Source: Bacillota bacterium | Lineage (GTDB): Bacteria; Bacillota; Clostridia; Oscillospirales; Ruminococcaceae | Direction of reading: 5' to 3' | DNA: 64,000 nucleotides | Assembly (NCBI GenBank): GCA_023440965.1 | Contig: JAEZRC010000004.1 | Location: 103,501 to 167,500 of the forward strand | Shown here: one piece after another, positions 49,288 through 57,562 of the stretch | Layout: each line of letters starts with the position of its first letter | How positions within the stretch are numbered: the first letter of the stretch is position 1 | Notes under the pieces: model-generated | The model's input: the letters and a program-made list of their open reading frames with translations, nothing else | The model's database searches: none | Told to the model about the DNA's origin: nothing | Program-made: the position numbers and the translations under genes

Positions 49288-51025
49288 AGGAATATTAAAA
49301 CGGATTTTAAAGTATCTGAGAACATATAAATTTTTCTCCATCCTTGCTTTGATAACAGCACTTATTGGAGTTTCTCTGACGCTGTATGTGCCTGTTTTAA
49401 TTGGTAAAGCAGTTGACTTGATTGTCGGAAAAGGCAATGCTGATTTTAAAGGACTTGTGCCAGTCCTCATTACTCTTGGTGTATTTGCATTGGTGGGTTC
49501 TTTATTTCAGTGGTTTATGTCACTTTTCACTAATAAGCTTGTATATAATACAATCAACGATATAAGACAGGAAGCTTTCAATAAAATAGAAAGCGTTCCA
49601 CTGAAGTATGTTGATTCAAAGTCACAGGGCGATTTAATAAGCAGAATTGTAACAGATACTGAAATTATTTCGGACGGCTTGCTCCAGACCTTTAATCAGG
49701 TTTTCACAGGCTTGATTACAATACTCGGTACATTGATATTTATGCTGACTATCAATATATCAATTGCTTTGATAGTTGTTGTGCTGACACCGTTATCTCT
49801 TTTTGTGGCGTCGTTTATTTCAAAAAACTCATTTAAAATGTTTAAAGTTCAGTCAGAAACACGTGGCGAAATGACAGGATATGTTGAAGAAATCATTTCA
49901 AATCAGAATATTGTAAAAGCATTTAGTCAGGGTGAAATCACACAGGAAAAGTTTGAAGAGATAAATTCAAGATTGTATTCCAGTGGAGTTAAAGCGCAGT
50001 TCTATTCATCACTTACAAATCCGTCAACACGCTTTGTGAATGGACTTGTCTACACGAGCGTTGGAATTATTGGTGCTATGAGTGTCCTAAGCGGGAAGTT
50101 ATCTGTTGGTGCACTTTCAAGTTTTCTCGCATATGCAAACCAGTATACAAAGCCTTTTAATGAAATATCTGGCGTTGTAACAGAACTTCAGAATGCCTTT
50201 GCTTCTGCAACAAGAATTTTTGAAATAATTGACGAGCCTTCAGAAGTAACAAAACCTGACGACAAGATAATGACTGAATGTGACGGAAGCATTAATATAT
50301 CAAATGTTTATTTCTCTTATTCACCTGAAAGAAAGCTTATTGAGGGTTTTAATCTAAATGTTAAGCCTGGTCAGAGGATTGCAATAGTAGGGCCAACAGG
50401 TTGTGGCAAGACAACACTTATTAATCTTCTTATGCGATTTTATGATGTGAATTCAGGGGAAATTGTTATAAGTGGAAACAATATTAATGAGCTTACCCGC
50501 GATAGTCTTCGTTCACAATATGGAATGGTATTACAGGAAACCTGGCTCAAAAACGGCACAATTAAAGAAAATATCGCCTTTGGCAAGCAAGACGCTACTG
50601 ATGAAGAAATTATCAATGCAGCAAAGCAGGCGTATGCTGATGGCTTTATCAGACGTCTTCCTGACGGATATAATACTATAGTTTCTGATGATGGCGAAAG
50701 CATTTCTCAAGGTCAAAAGCAGCTTCTTTGCATAGCGAGAATAATGCTTATATTGCCACCAATGCTTATTCTCGACGAGGCAACAAGCAGCATAGATACA
50801 CGAACAGAAATAAAGATTCAGAAGGCTTTTGCTAAGATGATGACAGGGAGAACAAGCTTTATAGTAGCCCATAGATTATCCACCATAAAAGAAGCCGATG
50901 TTATTCTTGTAATGAATCAAGGAAAAATTATTGAACAGGGAAGTCATTATGAACTTTTGAAGGCAAAAGGTTTTTACAGTAACCTTTATAACAGCCAGTT
51001 TTCTAATGAAAAAGATGATGATTAG
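49280..51025 (+). CDS. ABC exporter half-transporter, catalytic-site subunit
   Basis: The 581-residue partner of the preceding gene, with the same domain order (six helices, then ATPase). Walker A is G-P-T-G-C-G-K-T-T, the signature is I-S-Q-G-Q-K-Q-L, Walker B ends in the canonical catalytic Glu (M-L-I-L-D-E-A-T-S-S-I-D), and the switch histidine is present (I-V-A-H-R-L-S-T-I). It thus supplies the active-site residues missing in its partner. I start at ATG 49280, eight bases after GAGGG; the long in-frame upstream extension is within the first subunit gene. Confidence 0.93.
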   Translation: MSKGILKRILKYLRTYKFFSILALITALIGVSLTLYVPVLIGKAVDLIVGKGNADFKGLVPVLITLGVFALVGSLFQWFMSLFTNKLVYNTINDIRQEAFNKIESVPLKYVDSKSQGDLISRIVTDTEIISDGLLQTFNQVFTGLITILGTLIFMLTINISIALIVVVLTPLSLFVASFISKNSFKMFKVQSETRGEMTGYVEEIISNQNIVKAFSQGEITQEKFEEINSRLYSSGVKAQFYSSLTNPSTRFVNGLVYTSVGIIGAMSVLSGKLSVGALSSFLAYANQYTKPFNEISGVVTELQNAFASATRIFEIIDEPSEVTKPDDKIMTECDGSINISNVYFSYSPERKLIEGFNLNVKPGQRIAIVGPTGCGKTTLINLLMRFYDVNSGEIVISGNNINELTRDSLRSQYGMVLQETWLKNGTIKENIAFGKQDATDEEIINAAKQAYADGFIRRLPDGYNTIVSDDGESISQGQKQLLCIARIMLILPPMLILDEATSSIDTRTEIKIQKAFAKMMTGRTSFIVAHRLSTIKEADVILVMNQGKIIEQGSHYELLKAKGFYSNLYNSQFSNEKDDD

Positions 51026-51032
51026 ATCTTAA

Positions 51033-51062
51033 TTGACAGTTTATGTGAGTAAATGTTATAAT
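51033..51062 (+). promoter_or_regulatory. Promoter of the transglutaminase-like lipoprotein gene
   Basis: TTGACA (51033-51038) and TATAAT (51057-51062), spacer 18. Confidence 0.7.
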
Positions 51063-51082
51063 TCTCTCATTGGAGGCGTAAC

Positions 51083-51853
51083 ATGAAAAAGACAACAAGT
51101 AAAATCCTATGCATTTTAACAGCATTGTTATTGATGACTTTGTGTGGTTGCAAAACAACAATAGCATCAAAGAAAGAATCACAATCTTCTACATCAAGTA
51201 AAGAAGATTCTTTAAAGCCTGATGCATCTTCAGTTGTAACAACGCCTCGTGGCGATTATTATGTCAAAGGTAAGGGCGATGTGTTTCCGATGATTGAACG
51301 TATAGTCAAAGCTTATAAGGATAAAGATAAGTCATCTCTTACAGATGAAAAAGAGAGATATATTTATGATTGTGCAGTAAAAGTTATCGATTCAAATATA
51401 AAAGATAATATGACTGATTTTGATAAAGCAAAAATAATACATGATTACATCATTCTAAATGCAAAATATGATACAGATCATCTTAATGAACTAGTTGTAG
51501 AAAATCCGGATTCCTTATCTCCTTATGGCTTTTTTAAGAATGGAAAAGCGATATGTCTTGGCTATACACTGACTTATCAGTTGCTTTGTCAGATGGCTGA
51601 TGTTGAGTGCATAGCTATTCATGCTAAAGCTAATAAGGGAGAAGAACACGGCTGGAATATGATAAAACTTGACGATGAATGGTATCATGTTGATGTAACT
51701 TGGGACGATCCTTTACCAGATAAGAAAAACAGAGCCATTAGAGATTTTTTCTGCGTTTCGGATAATTTTATGAAGGAAACAGGTCACGAGTGGGATAAAA
51801 GTAAATATCCATTAGCAACATCTAATCAACCAGAAAGTGCTGTTTATCAATAA
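51083..51853 (+). CDS. Transglutaminase-like lipoprotein
   Basis: A 256-residue secreted, lipid-anchored protein: signal M-K-K-T-T-S-K-I-L-C-I-L-T-A-L-L-L-M-T with a likely lipobox L-C-G-C (Cys about 23), then a Ser/Lys-rich linker. The transglutaminase-like domain (about 90-240) has the Cys in K-A-I-C-L-G-Y, the His in E-E-H-G-W-N-M-I and the Asp in W-Y-H-V-D-V-T-W-D-D-P, so the full triad is present. Such domains in Firmicutes are mostly predicted peptidases or protein cross-linkers at the cell surface; substrate unknown. It has its own promoter and precedes the asparaginase gene by 22 bases. Confidence 0.88.
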   Translation: MKKTTSKILCILTALLLMTLCGCKTTIASKKESQSSTSSKEDSLKPDASSVVTTPRGDYYVKGKGDVFPMIERIVKAYKDKDKSSLTDEKERYIYDCAVKVIDSNIKDNMTDFDKAKIIHDYIILNAKYDTDHLNELVVENPDSLSPYGFFKNGKAICLGYTLTYQLLCQMADVECIAIHAKANKGEEHGWNMIKLDDEWYHVDVTWDDPLPDKKNRAIRDFFCVSDNFMKETGHEWDKSKYPLATSNQPESAVYQ

Positions 51854-51875
51854 TACTTATCAAATAAGGTGAACT

Positions 51876-52913
51876 ATGAAGATTAAAGTAATATTTACTG
51901 GTGGAACGATAAGTTCTGAAACAACAGGACACGGTATATGTGTTAATTCAGACAAAAGTGTTAATAAGCTCCTGATTAATAACTTCTATAAAAAATCTGG
52001 CATGATAGATGTGATATTTACTGTTTCCCAGCCACTGAACACATTAAGTGAGAATATGACGGTTTCTGACTGGAATTTTCTTCTTAAAGAACTTCGCGAT
52101 ACTGATTTATCTCAATATGACGGTATAATTATCGCACATGGAACTGATACTCTCGCATATACAGCAAATATGCTGTCAATAATGTTAGCGGGGATAAGCA
52201 TTCCTGTTGTAATGGTGTCGAGCAATTATGTCTTATCAGATGAAAGAGCAAACGGAAACGATAATTTTATTAATGCAGTTTTTTTTATTTCTCAGTCTAA
52301 CTATCCTGGTGTATTTGCTGTTTATAAGAACAACAAAAATGAGAATATTGTTTATCTTGGTTCAAGATTAAGACAGTGCGAAACGTTGACCAATGAGTAT
52401 TCAAGCACAAAGCGAATTGATTTTGGAAAGATTGAGAATGGAAGATTTATCAGAAATGATAATTCTTCAAATCCGCTGGAATCAGACTTTTCCAAAAAGG
52501 AATTAATGCGCTATAAAATAAATGAGATTAAGCCTTGTGTTTTAATACTTAAAGGTTATACAGGTTTTGATTACAACAGTATTGTTCCAACCCATAATAT
52601 AAAAGCAATAGTTCAATATGTTTATCATGGTGGAACAGCTTCAAGCTATTCAGATGAAAATTACTGCACATCGTATATTGATTTTTACAACAAATATAAA
52701 AATAAAATTGATTTTTACCTTGCACCTCTTGAATCACAACAGAAAAACTATTATTCCTCAGCAAACAGTATCCTTGAAAGTGGAGTAAAGCCATTGTTTG
52801 ATATCAGTGAAGAGATGGCTTATATAAAGCTTTTGATAGCATATAGCACTGATGATGCTGAATTAAGAAGATATATTCTTGATAATGATATTGCTTTTGA
52901 AAAAACTATTTAG
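51876..52913 (+). CDS. L-asparaginase family protein
   Basis: A 345-residue type I/II asparaginase-family protein, expected to hydrolyse asparagine to aspartate and ammonia. The two active-site threonines are found in F-T-G-G-T-I-S-S (about residues 7-14) and I-A-H-G-T-D-T-L-A-Y (about 87-96). There is no signal peptide, so it is cytoplasmic. The middle and C-terminal regions are divergent from well-studied asparaginases, and a related amidase activity cannot be excluded. It follows the lipoprotein gene on the same strand. Confidence 0.85.
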   Translation: MKIKVIFTGGTISSETTGHGICVNSDKSVNKLLINNFYKKSGMIDVIFTVSQPLNTLSENMTVSDWNFLLKELRDTDLSQYDGIIIAHGTDTLAYTANMLSIMLAGISIPVVMVSSNYVLSDERANGNDNFINAVFFISQSNYPGVFAVYKNNKNENIVYLGSRLRQCETLTNEYSSTKRIDFGKIENGRFIRNDNSSNPLESDFSKKELMRYKINEIKPCVLILKGYTGFDYNSIVPTHNIKAIVQYVYHGGTASSYSDENYCTSYIDFYNKYKNKIDFYLAPLESQQKNYYSSANSILESGVKPLFDISEEMAYIKLLIAYSTDDAELRRYILDNDIAFEKTI

Positions 52914-52922
52914 GGGAGCGGT

Positions 52923-53162
52923 ATTATCAGAAAGTTAAGGAATTTTATATATTTTTTAATTCTATCGGCTGAAATAATTGCTTTGTTTATTGTTGCTGTT
53001 TTAATTTTTGATGGCTTAGACAAAATGAATACTCGGGAAAAGCCTCAGAAAAAAACGGATCAGGCTATTGAGGTCTATATGCCATATTGTGGTGAATATA
53101 TAAATAATACAGGCTACGTTTTAAACGTAGCCTGTAATTCTTTTATTTGCTCTTTTTATTGA
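52923..53162 (+). CDS. Possible small membrane protein with ATT start
   Basis: A 79-codon frame begins 9 bases after the asparaginase stop. A good AGGGGAG (52912-52918) precedes it, but the codon at the right distance is ATT (52923), followed by ATC; no ATG, GTG or TTG is available before the hydrophobic segment. It encodes one membrane helix (F-L-I-L-S-A-E-I-I-A-L-F-I-V-A-V-L-I-F), then a Lys/Gln-rich tail. The frame runs through the terminator hairpin at 53108 and closes inside the convergent gene, so the natural 3' end may be damaged. Existence is uncertain. Confidence 0.35.
   Translation: MIRKLRNFIYFLILSAEIIALFIVAVLIFDGLDKMNTREKPQKKTDQAIEVYMPYCGEYINNTGYVLNVACNSFICSFY
53108..53146. terminator. 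Terminator between convergent units
   Basis: An 11-bp perfect stem (TACAGGCTACG with CGTAGCCTGTA, seven-base loop) with T-rich sequence to the right and A/T-rich to the left. It closes the asparaginase transcript and the foldase gene. Confidence 0.82.
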
Positions 53163-54561
53163 AGTAGGTCGGTGTAATTTTCTCATAATAATTTGCATAT
53201 TCCATGTGCTTCTCAAAGTCAGTCATTATATTAGAAATAATCTTTGTGAATTCATTTGAATAGTATTCGCTCTTCATTGTGTCAGCATTTTTTTTGTAGA
53301 ATTCTGTTGGGTCAACTCTTTTTAGTACATGCCAGCCATATTCTGTTTCAACAATGTCACTGATTTCGCCGACTTTAAGTTTTAATGCTGCATCTTGGAA
53401 TGCCTTAACATACGAGTCGTCATTGGTAACAAAATATCCTTCTGGGTTATCAGTCATTCCCGGATCCTGGTTGTATTTTTTAATTAAATCTTCAAAGCTT
53501 TCATTAGCTTTTGCCTTCTGAAGAACAAGCTGAGCTTTTGCTTTAGCTTCATCATTTTCTTTCTTTATTGTTGCTTCATCTTTTGCATTACCTGAAGCAT
53601 CCTTTTCTTCAGCCTTATTAACAAGAACATGCTTAACCAATGAGTATTTTTCATTATAATATTTGCTTATTTCTGAAGCAGGAACATTAGCTTTCTGGAA
53701 TTCAGTAAATATTTTCTGCTCAAGGTATTCAGATGTGGAAAGGAAGTTATAAAGCTCGTAAGAAAGAAATTTTTCATCCTTGTACTTATCAAAAGCTTCA
53801 CGGCCACCGGCAGTTTTTATTTCTTCATCCATATTTTTTTTAATTGTTGTATAGTCATCCTCTGTAAGTTTTATATTCATTGAATCTGCAAGCATATAAG
53901 GGAGATTGTACCTGTTCACCATATTTGCAGCATATTTCTTGATATTTTTAAATGTTTCGTTTTTATCCTTTGTCCAATAGTCATCTTTGTCTTCGTCATA
54001 CTGAGACTTAGCAGCATAAAAGAAATACATGTATAATTCATTATCACGCTGTTGCTTAAGTTTTAACGCCTCGTCAATATCAGCATTTTTTCCGTCAAAC
54101 ATTTTTTGATTTGTAACACCCTTTTTGTTGGTAACAAAGAATGGTGTAAGCTTAACAATAGATTCGTCAGAGTACTTCAACGTCTTATTACTGAATAAAT
54201 CACCAAACTGATCTATATCAGTAACTGAGCTGTTAATTTTTGTAGTAAAATCATTTGTTTTGATGATATAATCATCTTTTTCAAATATTTTGTATAAAGT
54301 AAATCCAATACCAGCAAGAACGACAATGCAAGCAATTACGATAGCCATTATTTTATTCTTTGTGTTTTTTGACATTGTGCTTTTTACTTTTTCAGATTTC
54401 TTTTGTTTAATAAAAAAATCATCATCAGTGTCAGATATTACATCTTCTTTTTCTGAAACTGTTTCCTCTTCTACGCTTTCGTCCTCAAGAATTTCGTCAA
54501 TTTCATTGTCGAATTCTTCATTTTCGTTATGGGAAGCATTTTTTCTCATTAATTTTGACAC
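53143..54561 (-). CDS. Parvulin-type peptidyl-prolyl isomerase, PrsA/SurA-like foldase
   Basis: A 472-residue membrane-anchored foldase. Residues 1-65 are a very acidic cytoplasmic tail, followed by one membrane helix (about 71-92, 'IMAIVIACIVVLAGIGFTLY'). Extracellular helical chaperone regions flank a parvulin domain (about 315-415) with V-K-H-V-L-V at its start, F-E-D-L-I-K-K-Y-N-Q-D-P-G near 350 and 'V-E-T-E-Y-G-W-H-V-L-K-R' at its end. It probably helps exported proteins fold, as PrsA does, but has a helix anchor rather than a lipid anchor. It is a single-gene unit divergent from the GDPD gene. Confidence 0.9.
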   Translation of the reverse strand: MSKLMRKNASHNENEEFDNEIDEILEDESVEEETVSEKEDVISDTDDDFFIKQKKSEKVKSTMSKNTKNKIMAIVIACIVVLAGIGFTLYKIFEKDDYIIKTNDFTTKINSSVTDIDQFGDLFSNKTLKYSDESIVKLTPFFVTNKKGVTNQKMFDGKNADIDEALKLKQQRDNELYMYFFYAAKSQYDEDKDDYWTKDKNETFKNIKKYAANMVNRYNLPYMLADSMNIKLTEDDYTTIKKNMDEEIKTAGGREAFDKYKDEKFLSYELYNFLSTSEYLEQKIFTEFQKANVPASEISKYYNEKYSLVKHVLVNKAEEKDASGNAKDEATIKKENDEAKAKAQLVLQKAKANESFEDLIKKYNQDPGMTDNPEGYFVTNDDSYVKAFQDAALKLKVGEISDIVETEYGWHVLKRVDPTEFYKKNADTMKSEYYSNEFTKIISNIMTDFEKHMEYANYYEKITPTYFNKKSK

Positions 54562-54731
54562 TCCTTAAAATAAATATATATGCCATTATACAACATGAAT
54601 GTGTTGAAAAAGTGAAAATCAAAGTATCATTTAAAATTTCACCTAAAGTTCACATAATAATTTTAACACCTATTCATTATAACTAAAATATCTCCTAAAT
54701 GCAAGGGATTATCCATATTTTAATTATAACA

Positions 54732-54759
54732 TTGTATTTTAATAGAAATATGTTATAAT
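54732..54759 (+). promoter_or_regulatory. Promoter of the GDPD gene
   Basis: TTGTAT (54732-54737) and TATAAT (54754-54759), spacer 16. Confidence 0.5.
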
Positions 54760-54798
54760 AAATATTATAATTATTAGTAAAATATAAAGGGGAGCGAA

Positions 54799-55503
54799 AT
54801 GGAATTCGGGAAATATATTGCTCATCGCGGACTTCACAATCTTGATATATGGGCACCGGAGAATTCAGCTGAAGCTTTCAGACGAGCAGTTGAAAAAGGT
54901 TTTGCCATTGAACTTGACGTACATGTTACTAAAGATAACTATGTAGCCGTTTTCCATGATAATAATTTAAAAAGAATGACGGGCGTCGATAAGGAAATTG
55001 CTGAAACGACTATGGCAGAGCTTAGGCAGCTTAGACTTCAGAATACAAGCGAAAGAATTCCAACAATTCAGGAAGTATTAAAGATAGTCAATGGCCGTGT
55101 GCCGTTACTTATAGAATTAAAAGGTTCAATAACACATATCGGTAGATTAGAGCGTGCATTAAGATATTCAATGAAAAACTATAAAGGCTTCTGGGCAGTA
55201 CAATCCTTTAATCCATTAAGACTTAATTGGTTTAAGAAAAATATGCCGAAAATTCCACGAGGAATGCTGATAACAAAGCCAGAGGATTTTAAAATGCGAC
55301 TTGCTTCATGTCCATTTGTGTGGAAGTTATTAGTCCGCCCACAGTTTTTATCATATGATATAAAATGTATGACAATGGATAAGATGATGATAGCAATAGC
55401 AAATGATTGCTTGCTGTTGACTTGGACAATACGTTCAAAAGAAGTTCTTGTTGAAGCAGAAAAATTCAGCGACAGTGTAATATTTGAAAACTTTATACAA
55501 TAA
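54799..55503 (+). CDS. Glycerophosphodiester phosphodiesterase
   Basis: GDPD enzymes hydrolyse glycerophosphodiesters, released from phospholipids, to glycerol 3-phosphate and an alcohol. The 234-residue protein has the catalytic H-R-G (A-H-R-G-L-H), E-N-S motif (A-P-E-N-S), E-L-D-V-H and F-H-D-N-N-L metal-binding and catalytic segments in the first 60 residues. 'L-L-I-E-L-K' near residue 105 supplies a further acidic ligand. There is no signal peptide. The gene stands alone with its own promoter. Confidence 0.93.
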   Translation: MEFGKYIAHRGLHNLDIWAPENSAEAFRRAVEKGFAIELDVHVTKDNYVAVFHDNNLKRMTGVDKEIAETTMAELRQLRLQNTSERIPTIQEVLKIVNGRVPLLIELKGSITHIGRLERALRYSMKNYKGFWAVQSFNPLRLNWFKKNMPKIPRGMLITKPEDFKMRLASCPFVWKLLVRPQFLSYDIKCMTMDKMMIAIANDCLLLTWTIRSKEVLVEAEKFSDSVIFENFIQ

Positions 55504-55559
55504 TTAAAGCTGTATTAAGTTTAAAAGACCGGTTTAGCGTTCACTATTAATTTTTTCCA

Positions 55560-55588
55560 TTGACAAAAGCTGATAAATAGATTAAATT
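55560..55588 (+). promoter_or_regulatory. Promoter of the bacteriohemerythrin gene
   Basis: TTGACA (55560-55565) and TAAATT (55583-55588), spacer 17. Confidence 0.55.
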
Positions 55589-55618
55589 AGTATAAATATA
55601 AATTATGGAGCTGATAAC

Positions 55619-56008
55619 ATGACATGGAAAAATGATTTAGCAATTGGTGTAAATACTATTGATTTACAGCATAAAGCACTTTGTGATGCTATTGATAATC
55701 TGATGGATGCTTGCAAAAGTGGTAAGGGAAGAAATGAAATTGTTTCAACCGTTAATTTTCTTTTTGACTACACAAAAAAGCACTTTAGTGAAGAAGAAGA
55801 AATGCAGAGAAAATGTGGTTACCCAAAATGCGACGAGCATAAGGCACTACATGATGCTTTTATTCAAAAACTTATTCAAATTAAAGATGATATAATAAAG
55901 AACGGCATTAATATCTCAACAGTAGGAGAGGTAAATGGTTTTCTCACCGGCTGGCTTGTCAAGCACATAAAAAGGGAAGACCTTGAATTAGCTCAGTACA
56001 TAAAATAA
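55619..56008 (+). CDS. Bacteriohemerythrin
   Basis: A 129-residue four-helix protein with a non-heme di-iron site that binds oxygen reversibly. The iron ligands are visible: His in I-D-L-Q-H-K, His/Glu in K-H-F-S-E-E-E-E, His in C-D-E-H-K-A-L-H and H-I-K-R-E-D near the C-terminus. In anaerobes such proteins are thought to scavenge or sense O2. It has a promoter and a strong terminator as a single-gene unit. Confidence 0.93.
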   Translation: MTWKNDLAIGVNTIDLQHKALCDAIDNLMDACKSGKGRNEIVSTVNFLFDYTKKHFSEEEEMQRKCGYPKCDEHKALHDAFIQKLIQIKDDIIKNGINISTVGEVNGFLTGWLVKHIKREDLELAQYIK

Positions 56009-56042
56009 AAAACTTCTGCCAGAAAACTGGCAGAAGTTTTAT
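56009..56042. terminator. Bidirectional terminator after bacteriohemerythrin
   Basis: A 14-bp stem (AAAACTTCTGCCAG with CTGGCAGAAGTTTT, four-base loop). It also lies downstream of the minus-strand GNAT that ends the hom-thrB operon. Confidence 0.9.
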
Positions 56043-56115
56043 TTTGTATTATGATATAGTTACTCTTAGAATACATTTTTCACCTTTACGTAAAATTGAA
56101 TCAATTAGTTCTGCA

Positions 56116-56652
56116 TTATTTTTGTATATTATTCAGCAGGGAATAGATATATGTATCCTTCCAAATTGGCTTACCATCATTATCAGTCCAGAAGTAAACA
56201 TTCTGTTTTAAATGAGCCTCTCTTGAAAAACCTAAACTCTCTAAAAGCTTCCATGAACTTTGATTCAGAGGGTCACATTTTGCAAATACTCTGTGCACAC
56301 CATTTTTAAATGCCTGAGTAATTATAGCGTTACTGCTTTCCTTTGCATAGCCTTTTCCCCAAAATGATTTATTGAATACATATCCTATTTCAAGAGAATT
56401 AAAATCTCTTTTCCCTAGATAAATATTTCCTATCATTTTCTGATTGCTTTTGAGTACAACAGCAATCATTTCATCAGTTGAAATTCTCCATTCAAGATTA
56501 GCTTTTACTTCGTCACGGCTCATTGACTTGTATGGCTCATATTTTATTACATCATCATCTGATAAGTAGTCATATAAATCATCAAGATCGTCTTTTGTAT
56601 AGCGTCTTAATATTAAACGTTCTGTTTCTATTATATTATTTTTGTTTATCAT
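56116..56652 (-). CDS. GNAT-family N-acetyltransferase (RimJ/RimL-like)
   Basis: A 178-residue acetyl-CoA-dependent transferase. The start T-E-R-L-I-L-R-R-Y-T and 'L-E-I-G-Y-V-F-N-K-S-F-W-G-K-G-Y-A-K-E' (acetyl-CoA pyrophosphate loop) are characteristic of the RimJ/RimL group, as are 'C-D-P-L-N-Q-S-S-W-K-L-L-E-S-L-G-F' and its position. The substrate could be a protein N-terminus, an amino acid or an antibiotic. It lies 14 bases behind thrB on the same strand and is probably the last gene of that operon. Confidence 0.88.
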   Translation of the reverse strand: MINKNNIIETERLILRRYTKDDLDDLYDYLSDDDVIKYEPYKSMSRDEVKANLEWRISTDEMIAVVLKSNQKMIGNIYLGKRDFNSLEIGYVFNKSFWGKGYAKESSNAIITQAFKNGVHRVFAKCDPLNQSSWKLLESLGFSREAHLKQNVYFWTDNDGKPIWKDTYIYSLLNNIQK

Positions 56653-56666
56653 ATACCCTCTCTATC

Positions 56667-57554
56667 TTATAAAATAACAGTTCCCGTATTGTCGATTTCA
56701 AGCTCAGTAACGATCCAGTCAGAAAGTCCGTGGCTGTCAAGAGCAAATCTCATTTTTCCAGCAAAGTATGAATTATCGTGGTCAACAATAGCCATAATTG
56801 TTGGGCCCGCTCCACTAATATAAACTGCATAAGCGTTAAGTGTATATGCAAGATCAAATACCTTGTCAGCGTTTGGAATAAGCGGAAGCCTGTACGGTTG
56901 ATGAAGCTTATCACTGACTGCTGTTTTAAGGTTTTCGAACTTTCCGGTTAATAGTGAAGCAGAAAAAAGTGCAGCTCTTGAAAGATTGAAAACTGCGTCT
57001 TTATGAGAAATTTCTTTAGGGAGGCATCCTCTTGCTTTTTCAGTTTTAAGCACAAATGAAGGAATTATTGCAATAAACTTAAGTGTTGTGAAAACCTCCT
57101 GTTTTACCCAATGTACCTTCTGCCCGTCGAATACAGCTGTTACAATTCCACCAAGAAGGGCAGGGGCGGTGTTGTCAGGGTGTCCCTCAATCAAAGCAGC
57201 AAGGTCAACAAGCTCATCAGATGATAGAGGGGAACCAAGCAATGTGTTAGCACCGATAAGTCCCGCAACGATACAAGCTGAGCTGCTTCCTAATCCTCTT
57301 GCCATTGGTATATTATTAATCTGTTCAATTCTTAGTCCGATTAATTTTTTACCACAGATGTCATAAACCTTTTTTGCTGATTCAAAAACAAGATTGGTGT
57401 CGTCTGTAGGAATTTCAATATTATCAAGGGAAGTGATTTCGATTCTGTCACTTTCCTCGATATTAACGTAGTTGTAATAATTCAACGCAAGTCCAAGAGC
57501 GTCAAATCCAGCCCCAAGATTTGCACTTGTTGCAGGTATCTGTATTTTAATCAT
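56667..57554 (-). CDS. thrB: Homoserine kinase
   Basis: ThrB phosphorylates homoserine in the threonine branch. The 295-residue GHMP-kinase starts I-Q-I-P-A-T-S-A-N-L-G-A-G-F-D-A-L-G and contains the ATP-binding loop P-M-A-R-G-L-G-S-S-S-A (near residue 90), and ends with 'S-G-A-G-P-T-I'. I start at ATG 57554, which follows GAGGATAAT; an earlier in-frame ATG overlaps hom. No thrC is present in the window. The gene is eight bases from hom and belongs to one operon with it. Confidence 0.95.
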   Translation of the reverse strand: MIKIQIPATSANLGAGFDALGLALNYYNYVNIEESDRIEITSLDNIEIPTDDTNLVFESAKKVYDICGKKLIGLRIEQINNIPMARGLGSSSACIVAGLIGANTLLGSPLSSDELVDLAALIEGHPDNTAPALLGGIVTAVFDGQKVHWVKQEVFTTLKFIAIIPSFVLKTEKARGCLPKEISHKDAVFNLSRAALFSASLLTGKFENLKTAVSDKLHQPYRLPLIPNADKVFDLAYTLNAYAVYISGAGPTIMAIVDHDNSYFAGKMRFALDSHGLSDWIVTELEIDNTGTVIL

Positions 57555-57562
57555 ATTATCCT

